NCBI GenBank assembly: GCA_018806985.1
Contig: JADANN010000456.1
Coordinates: 310,001 to 374,000 of the forward strand
Direction of reading: 5' to 3'
DNA length: 64,000 nucleotides
Source of the DNA: Angiostrongylus vasorum
Taxonomy: Eukaryota > Nematoda > Chromadorea > Rhabditida > Metastrongylidae
The position numbers and the translations under genes are program-made. The notes under the pieces were generated by a model that was given only the letters and a program-made list of their open reading frames with translations, made no database searches and was not told where the DNA came from. This document shows positions 56,599 to 64,000 of this stretch, piece after piece. Within the stretch, counting starts at the first letter, position 1; every line of letters starts with the position of its first letter.

Positions 56599-57220
56599 GT
56601 GAGCGTCATTTACCTTTACACTACACAGTTTTTTAAATTTATATGTAAATTGATATATAAGTATATCGACAACTGCTGGTGATTTCTCATTGATTAGAGT
56701 AGTTGAAGAATCGAGTACGTTAGAGATTCATCGAAAGGAAATTGCTCTCTCTTTTCCGTTACGACTTTGATCCAGTATGTAAATTTGTTTACAGTTAACA
56801 TTCTTTGAAAGAAGAAAAACGATATTTGAAAATCTGAAATGACCAAGGCAAGTCCGGTCAAGCGCAAAACAACAGCGATACACTGGGAATGCCATCGTGT
56901 CCTACATGAGAAATTCTCCTTCTCTCAATTGCTTTGGTGTGTGAAATATGAGCTTCAACGGAAAGCGCGGAACGTTAGGAATTTTGGGCTCTGTAAAATC
57001 CGTGTTTTATTATGGTAGCATAGAAAAGCTTGTATTTTATTGGCAAACTATGTAGATACCAAAACTTTTTTACTTCAAAATCATTTTTTTCTTTGACCTC
57101 GGTGTGACTAATCGATATGCATTCTTTCTTTGATTAGCTTAAGCTTTTTATTTCATTTAGTAAAGTTCCCTGTGAGCTGATACATGTCCACTTAAAATAT
57201 CAAGCGATCATTATTATAGC

Positions 57221-57990
57221 ACCATCACCTGCATCACCTGTGATTCCGTTAATCCCTGACTACCTCAAGCGAGCTGCAGTAAAGCCTTCTTGTTCTATCT
57301 TGGGATTTTCAGATCATTGCACTTTTTTCTTCTACGACGATCTTCATAAAGAATTTGGATCGTCGAGTCAGTGGCCTTCTCGCTCTATGCTTGACATCTT
57401 CAGTATCCAGTCGCCAACGACTCTTAACCGCCGGTTGTTCCTAGGGCGCATCATAACCCGAATCACCTATCTTGCGACATGTTGGCATATGTCACAGCGC
57501 CCTTGATCTTTTATCGTGGACATGGATCACGATCTCGTATTCACTCTCTTTTGTGTGACACTTCCAGCATCGCACTCTGGTCTGTGCGTTCATTGAGCTG
57601 AGTGATCTTTCATCTTGCATGGCGACCAGATTTCTGGCGAGTTCGCAAGACAGGAAAATTCTTTGAGTCGTATAGTTGGATACGGAATCAAGTTCGGGTG
57701 ACCATTGAATTCGCTGCAACCTCGCTGTGGAGGTAAGTCGTTCTTCATGTCGATTTCCCGATCGAAACCGGAGCATTCGGAGACATTCGTTGAACGTGAA
57801 TGAGGCATCAGAAATCAGTCCGTTTCCTATGAACATCGCTTTTGTGAGATTTTGTCGAAGACCAGTCTTTCCACAGACATTATCAAAGTTTCTCATTAGT
57901 TCCCCTGGCTAGTGCTCAGTGTTACAAGAACAATATCATTAGCAAAACGAACATTACTTAATTGTCGACCATCGATTTTCCACCCTCGTC
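57221..57990 (-). mobile_element. RTE retrotransposon 3' fragment
   Basis: On the minus strand, FDNVCGKTGLRQNLTKAMFI (about 57890), LQRIQWSPELDSVSNYTTQR and DERSLSS match the region after FADD in element B. The fragment ends at tandem ATCACCTG units near 57221-57240, the same kind of tail as at 6105. Truncated and frameshifted. Confidence 0.7.
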
Positions 57991-58440
57991 TTGTCTCATT
58001 CCAATTTTCCCATGACGTTTTCACGGTGAGATAAGAATAGTTACAGCGATATCGCAGTACTTTGTTAAACCCTCCTTTTTACTGAGATTTGAGCAAAACT
58101 CAGATCCTCACATGTTCTTCGAACCAACAAATACCCTTTCCGAGATCGTTCCCTGAAAATTTCGAGTTTAACTGCGTATTAGAAGTTGGAATCCGGAGTT
58201 CGAAGCGCAACTGAGGCTCCGTGTTTAGCTCATACTTAAGCATCATAGTCGTTGTATTTCAAATCGTACTCTGCCTCAAGAAGAATGGACAATAAATAAA
58301 CATTAAAACCCTCTCTTGGTTCAATTTTTACACCAATGTGAGGCATATATGATTCATACGCTCATGAATTCTTTAACAGTAGGAAATTTCTTGCGCCTGA
58401 GACCCTGCGACGCCGACTGCAATGTCATGTCAGCTTTCCA

Positions 58441-58626
58441 ATGTCTGCTTACCCCTTTAATCAACAGTTTACAATACCTATCGCGTTAGTAGTTAAGGTG
58501 GATTCAGAAGTCGAAGTGCACACCGGCAGTTGCGATAAGAAGGACCAGCTCCAAGCCGTTTTTCACAGCCTCATGGAACATTTATACAACATGATTCATA
58601 ATCAGTTTTTTGCTCCGTTCGACTAG
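58441..58626 (+). CDS. Candidate short open frame, unrecognised
   Basis: 61 codons ending in TAG, with a protein-like composition (IALVVKVDSEVEVHTGSCDK, then HSLMEHLYNMIHNQFF). It could be the last exon of a gene, since ATGTCAG immediately precedes it. No family recognised and no partner exon found. Confidence 0.25.
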   Translation: MSAYPFNQQFTIPIALVVKVDSEVEVHTGSCDKKDQLQAVFHSLMEHLYNMIHNQFFAPFD

Positions 58627-59784
58627 TAACGAGACTTCTAGCAAGATGCCATATGCTCGAGATTAGATGATCACTAAGAATTTTGGATTATGCCACAAAA
58701 AAAACTGTTTTATGTGGCATTGTTCATCGTAAAAACTTTGTCTTGCTTGACTTGAAGAGTGTTCTCTCGATTCTGTGCTTGTTTATTTTTAGGGATCGGA
58801 TTTCCGTTTCTGAATATCTAGGGTTCTTTTTTTGTCGCCATCTTATGAAACTTGTAATGAATCTGTGGGAATGTACTTATGTCGGCAATATACCACGTAG
58901 TCTTTCTCTGGTTTCGTCTCACATCGTACAATTATGCAAAATTTAGGCTTGTGGACATTCACCGAGATCGTAAGCTTTAATTTTGAGATTTGGTTTCATC
59001 AGCTTATCCTAAGTGGTGTTTTAGTCTAAGCGAGAACGTGATTATAATGGGCTGTCCTGCAACCACCGTTAGCTAATACTTTTCTATAAAAGTGCTTTGT
59101 GTTTTTTCTCTTTGATACTTTTTCGTCCTCCTGATCATTACGTCGTTGACGACTTATCGATCGACATAAAACAGTAACATTACCTGAAATGCTTTAATTT
59201 TTCCGAAAACGCTTCTGTCAATCATTTGCTATCGGCCATATCCATAGTGAAATCGCGATCCATAGAATGGATTCCGTGAAATTTCTTTGTCTTAAGAGAT
59301 TAAACATTTTTCTGTTTGCTGAAGAGCTGTATCAACTATGAACGACGTCGTACCGAGTACTCCGAGATGAATGCCGACGATGAGATCCATCAATATTGTC
59401 TGGATCATTAATGTTTCTTATCAGAAAACAGTTACATCAATAATAACATTAATGTTGATGTATTCTAAGGTTTTTGCCATCCTCTTTTTATCTGATCGTT
59501 TTGAAAGCTTCGTTCTTATAAGTTGCATTTCTCACACATTATGTGATGCTCTCGAATATCCAGTACAAATGTCATGAATGCTCTTTCCAACAGCAAACTG
59601 TCGTTTTACTTCTCTGAAGGTTTTGTTCGGCTATTAAAAGTTGCAAATGAGTGTAAAAATACCAAAGCAAAATCTGGTAATAAACTATTCTATGAAAACA
59701 TTTTTCGAACATTCCTGAAAAGTTGAAGGCATGTTTATCATTTCGTTTCATGTAACCAACTTTTGATAAAGAATAAATAGCGAT
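58627..59784. other. No recognised gene
   Basis: AT-rich, only short frames without recognisable domains. Confidence 0.4.
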
Positions 59785-60060
59785 AGCGGGTGTGCCACAG
59801 TGGTCGGAGGCGCCCTGCGATACACATATGGGATCGATTCCCACGCCCGTGGCTCACCAAGCCTTTTTATCTCTCCTGAGTTGGCAAATTGGTACTAGAC
59901 TTATCTGCGAGTATAGCACCACTAGCTTGATGCATCGGTAGGCCACCGCGAGTCGAGTCATTGTAATGGCCAAATGCCCAGAAATGCATTCAATCACCTC
60001 CAACGATGCTTAACATGGCGCCTCTCTTAGGGATTGATCAACGCCGAGAGCTTTATCCTT
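59785..60060 (+). mobile_element. tRNA-like SINE
   Basis: Head GTGTGCCACAGTGGTCGGAG, body with GGGATCGATTCCCACGCCCG and AAATTGGTACTAGAC, tail GAGAGCTTTATCCTTTTT. Confidence 0.7.
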
Positions 60061-60959
60061 TTTATTACAACCACTTTCGTTAATTGAAGAATTGCTTTTG
60101 GCCATCATGCAGGAGAATAAAATCCCTAAAAAATTCCTACGAAAGAAGAAATCGTAGTAATTTCTTCCTACTATTTTTCTAACTAAATTTATCGTCGGCA
60201 TGTCTTCATGCCTTGATTTTTTTTTACTTTACTCATTTTTTATTTACCTGTAACTTGTTCTTTTCTCAAGGGATTCTTTTTAAAAAGAAGGGTGAAATTG
60301 AAGCTTACATTCCACATCATCATTGCGTCAATACTACAAATTACGATAGAGATTTTATATTTCGACATTTAAGATTACATTTGAACGTGTGAATTGTCCA
60401 TCTCGAAACAGTATCGAATGAACTACAGTACACTTTCTATACAACCGTTTTTGGTAATAGTTTTTTTTGCTTAGAATTCTGGCATTACGGTGCTCCTGAG
60501 GCAGTTTAGTGCCGTCATAGCAGTCATCCGGTTATCTAGGCCATTGCCTATTAGAGGGAGCTTCTAATACCCACTTAGAGACTAGATCTCTTCTAGGGTA
60601 ATCTCTATTTTTAGTACTAGATTACTGCTAGTTGAGTTTCCGGACGGAAATGCCAAGCTTTTTAATTAACTTAATTGATATTTTAGGTTAATCAACATCC
60701 CGCTTTACATCATAATTGAACGCTCAGAACTACTTCCGCCTCGTTTGGCATAACTTTTTTGACGGATGAGGAAAAATTGAACAAAAGTGGCAACGAAAAC
60801 CATACAAAATGAAAGCCCAATGATATGAATATTACCGTAGCAAATGAATATTAAGCAAAATATATAAAATGCATATTTTTCTTGAGTTTACTGGAAATCA
60901 CCAAACCTAGCAATCAGTATGGTCTTTGGCGTGCTACTTTTGGCTAAAACGAGACTAGT
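60061..60959. other. No recognised gene
   Basis: Nothing recognisable; one short open stretch near 60265-60390 without clear exon borders. Confidence 0.4.
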
Positions 60960-61262
60960 TATTATAGCAATAATGGTGCTGAGATATTTGCAAAACTCCG
61001 ACATCGTGATTTATACCACAGCTTCAGCTTAATTTGGTTCAATGGCGATTTGTGCTTCCCAGATCAATCCCGTTGACCAGCGATTGCTGATAGAAACTAC
61101 AGGTCAATCACACGGCTGAGAGAAAGGCAAAACGATAGGCTGGCATGGTGTGGCGGTTCATGCGTTAGCACCCGGAAACGGTAATGGCGCGTTGGTTCCC
61201 CACCGCAGACATCTGCGGTCCGGACTTTTGCAAATATCTCAGCATCATTATGGTTATATTTT
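60960..61262. mobile_element. Foldback/MITE-like element
   Basis: The ends TTATAGCAATAATGGTGCTG and CAGCATCATTATGGTTATA are inverted copies. The core includes CCGCAGACATCTGCGGTCCG and GCGTTGGTTCCCCACC, and a GATTGCTGATAG block lies between them. Confidence 0.75.
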
Positions 61263-64000
61263 ACATGATAGTTTACTATTAAAAAAGAGTAGGCAGTAAA
61301 TAGAAACTGAGGATTAGTTATTATGTTTTATTATTTTTCAATAATCGGTTGGATAGTCCGAAGAATTTACCAAGTAGACATCAGAGTGCTTGGCCTGCAC
61401 AGGCAATCCCATCTCTGCATTTATGCCCCTACCTCAGGTATCTACGCCAAATATCTTTGGTTCTTTTCTACTTGAAGAAAACTTTTATTAATGTTAATAT
61501 TATAGTTTGAAATAGATATAGTTCCAATTACTCCGTCTCTCGAAATCTTGAATTAAATCGTAGTTTGCCATTTCGCAATTAGATTTCTTCCAGATTTCTG
61601 CTGAGATCTCAGCTATTTCTGGAACTCGACTGCTCTTAGCTGCGTTTCCGAGGAGAAATGTCGATTAGGTTGTTGGTTTCAAGGTCATGTCGTGGTAGGA
61701 TTCTCTTCATCACCCCTCTCATCCATCTTACCCCCTCATCCACTTACCTTGCCGTAAAATGCACTTTGACTTCCGCCAACAACTTCCGTATCCTTAATAA
61801 GATACGGTGCCAAACCACGGAATACGTAACAACGATGATTTAATATGTGTAAAAAAAATCTAATGAATATTGTAAGGGAAGCAGAAGTTGTAGGTTTTCA
61901 GACGAAGTTTGCTCTACTCATGAATTAGTGTTCTATGGTTTTCTCCGTGTTGTCGTTTCAACTCCTTTCATTCGGAAAGATGTTCCGCATTAGCTGGCGG
62001 AAATCCTCGAGACTTTGGTCGCTGGTCATTTAATGGGCGATTGCCGCCTCCTCTGCGGTCTTGTCATGCATTAAATTACGATTCACCTGCGGTCGGCAAT
62101 TCTGTTATTTATATTCTTTTTTTTTGAGCCTCCGAAAACCTACAATTCATCGAACGACCATCGTCAAATGCTAACGTCATGTTCGTGTACGATTTTGCAG
62201 TATTTCTACTTAGATATTTCATTTAAGACCCACCAACTCAAGCAAATGGACATTATCCTTTCAGAGGATTTTCTCTGCAAATCGTATCTTCATAAAATAG
62301 GAAGTTTTTAAATTTTCTGAATCATTGAAAAAAGTCATCAGCAAGTAATAATGTCGTGTTTGTGTATGATTTCACAATGTCCTGAGTTATATATTTCATT
62401 TTAAGCTTAGCAGTTTAGCCTAAAGGCATTACCCTACTATACCACTTCCTATCAACGTCCTGTTTTCATAGAATGGACGAGTATTTATAGTTTTATTACA
62501 ATTTTTGAGGTACTACTATAAGAATTCCGTCTTGGCTACTGTAGCTAGCTTTTTTTTAAACAGAACTTTGCCTACGTCATTGAAAAACACCTCTATAGAG
62601 ATGATAATCCTTAGGCGCTTAGTTAACCGTTAGCCAAACAGCGAGTAAACTTTCGTTCCTTTCCACTTAACAGCTGTTTTTCAAGGATTTAGTGAAGTAG
62701 ACAGTTAATAAGTGCTCGTTAAAGTGGTGACAAAAATTAGCATAGTATGAAAGGAAACTCTTGCGGGAATGACGATTTTCAAAATTATGTTGCAATTTTG
62801 CCTTCATTCAGAAGAAAGATGGAAAGCCTTGTTAATTCTAAACATCAGTTTTCATAGATATGCAAATGATCAATAACGTTTAAGTGGTTGAATCGGATTT
62901 AGGATATTTTGTCTTCTTCTTTAAATATTTTACGATTTCTGGTCGATTACCCATCGAAGAGAGGTGTAACTGCTCGGAATTTGGCCTGGTGGTAGGAGAG
63001 CGCTCTATAAATAACTTTTTCAGCTTTGCAGGTTTTTTAGCCAAATAAATCTTATTAGTTTAGATAGGTATTGCTCTAGTTATTATAAATCTTTGTTGGA
63101 GGGTTTATTGACAAAGCCCTGTAAGATTTTGTGATTTGTGACGAAATTGTGATGAAACTGTTATCTTGTAATTTCCCAGTAATTGTCCTAATCAGTAGTC
63201 CTAAAAAAGAAAGCCGTGTAGGTTTGCAGTTTCTTAGCATGAAAGTCGTTGCGATATTTTTGCAATGTTCCAAGAGTTTCGCAGATTCTGTGGAGTCAAA
63301 TTCCGAGGCCAAAAAAAACAAGGCCAAATCGCGGAAGTCGTTGCTCTGGTTTCCGCCATTATTGATAATCAGTGAATTCAATGAATTCAATTTATTCATT
63401 ACGTAATTTCTATGCCATACTGGCGACGAATTCGAAAAAGTGCTAGCATGTAAATGAAAAAATTGGAGGCTTTTGCACTAATCATTTATGAAGCTTTCGT
63501 CGACGTAAACGGCTGACAAGGACGAGGAAACATGTCCCATCAATTTGTTAAGCTCTTTCATTAGAATATTGAAAGAATAGAGTGACGGCGTTAACCACTC
63601 ATTTTTCACGCACCCACCATTCATAGAACTTCGTCAGGAATCGTAAAAGTGATGAACGCGTATTCGAACTACAAAGTACCTTTTGTTGGACCACTTATGT
63701 GTTAATTCAGTGAATTTTCTTCCACTGCTTTCACATCTTGGCACCAAATTTTTGAAGTGGACCAACCTGGATAGCTCAGAGTGCGGAACAGAACCAAATC
63801 AACGGCCACTTATGTGGTGGTGGGCACCACTAACGATTAGCCTGCAAAGTCCTCTATCACATATAGACATGAATATATCACGAAAACTGATTGTTTTTTA
63901 TCAAAGTTTTCTTTACAGGTTGTTGAAATATCTATGAAATTGACCAATATTTGTTGTTCTTTATTCAGTGGAAATACTTAGAATTTCAATCAAATGACGG
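61263..64000. other. No recognised gene
   Basis: Several frames of 60-110 codons are open (for example 63076-63399 minus and 63131-63406 plus, which overlap each other), but none has a domain, signal peptide or convincing splice context. A gene beginning or ending outside the window cannot be excluded. Confidence 0.4.

Noticed and set aside
63076..63406. Two overlapping frames on opposite strands near the window end
   Set aside because: They overlap almost entirely, neither has a recognised domain, and the composition is AT-driven.

Overview
The window looks like repeat-rich nuclear DNA from a clade V parasitic nematode, most likely a strongylid such as a hookworm. The genes have short GT-AG introns and AT-rich acceptors of the TTTCAG/TTTTAG type. 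One gene is a nematode-type mRNA capping enzyme, and there is a small family of secreted TIMP/netrin-domain proteins of the kind expanded in hookworms. RTE and Penelope-like (PLE) retroelements, tRNA-like SINEs and foldback elements fill most of the rest. The species assignment is inference.

Layout. 1-3.0 kb holds no recognised gene apart from one repeat copy. 3.2-8.4 kb holds two decayed RTE retrotransposons in tandem on the minus strand. From 7.84 to 31.90 kb lies a very large inverted duplication (palindrome 1): left arm about 7843-17757, right arm about 20826-31904, and a 3.1 kb spacer. Each arm carries an intact four-exon TIMP gene (minus strand 13575-14894; plus strand 23686-25007), a probable small cysteine-rich gene, SINE, foldback and PLE fragments, and half of an RTE element at the outer edge. 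The spacer holds a PLE reverse transcriptase relic and a TIMP-like exon relic. Only 13 bp beyond palindrome 1, a second near-perfect hairpin (palindrome 2, 31918-33356, about 700 bp arms, 41 nt loop) carries exon 1 of a third TIMP-like gene. That gene runs on to 34159 and has lost one complete disulfide pair.

34.2-41.2 kb is mostly repeat debris. 41282-48990 is a complete 15-exon mRNA capping enzyme gene (C. elegans cel-1 type; RNA 5'-triphosphatase plus guanylyltransferase, 597 aa predicted). Its long introns are long because of SINE, foldback, dispersed-repeat or simple-repeat insertions. 49-64 kb holds RTE, SINE and foldback relics and a few weak exon candidates, but no recognised gene.

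Functionally the region combines a housekeeping gene (mRNA capping) with a young, rearranging cluster of secreted TIMP-like genes. In that cluster, inverted duplication makes extra copies and one paralogue has diverged at the cysteines and N-terminal wedge that define the inhibitor.
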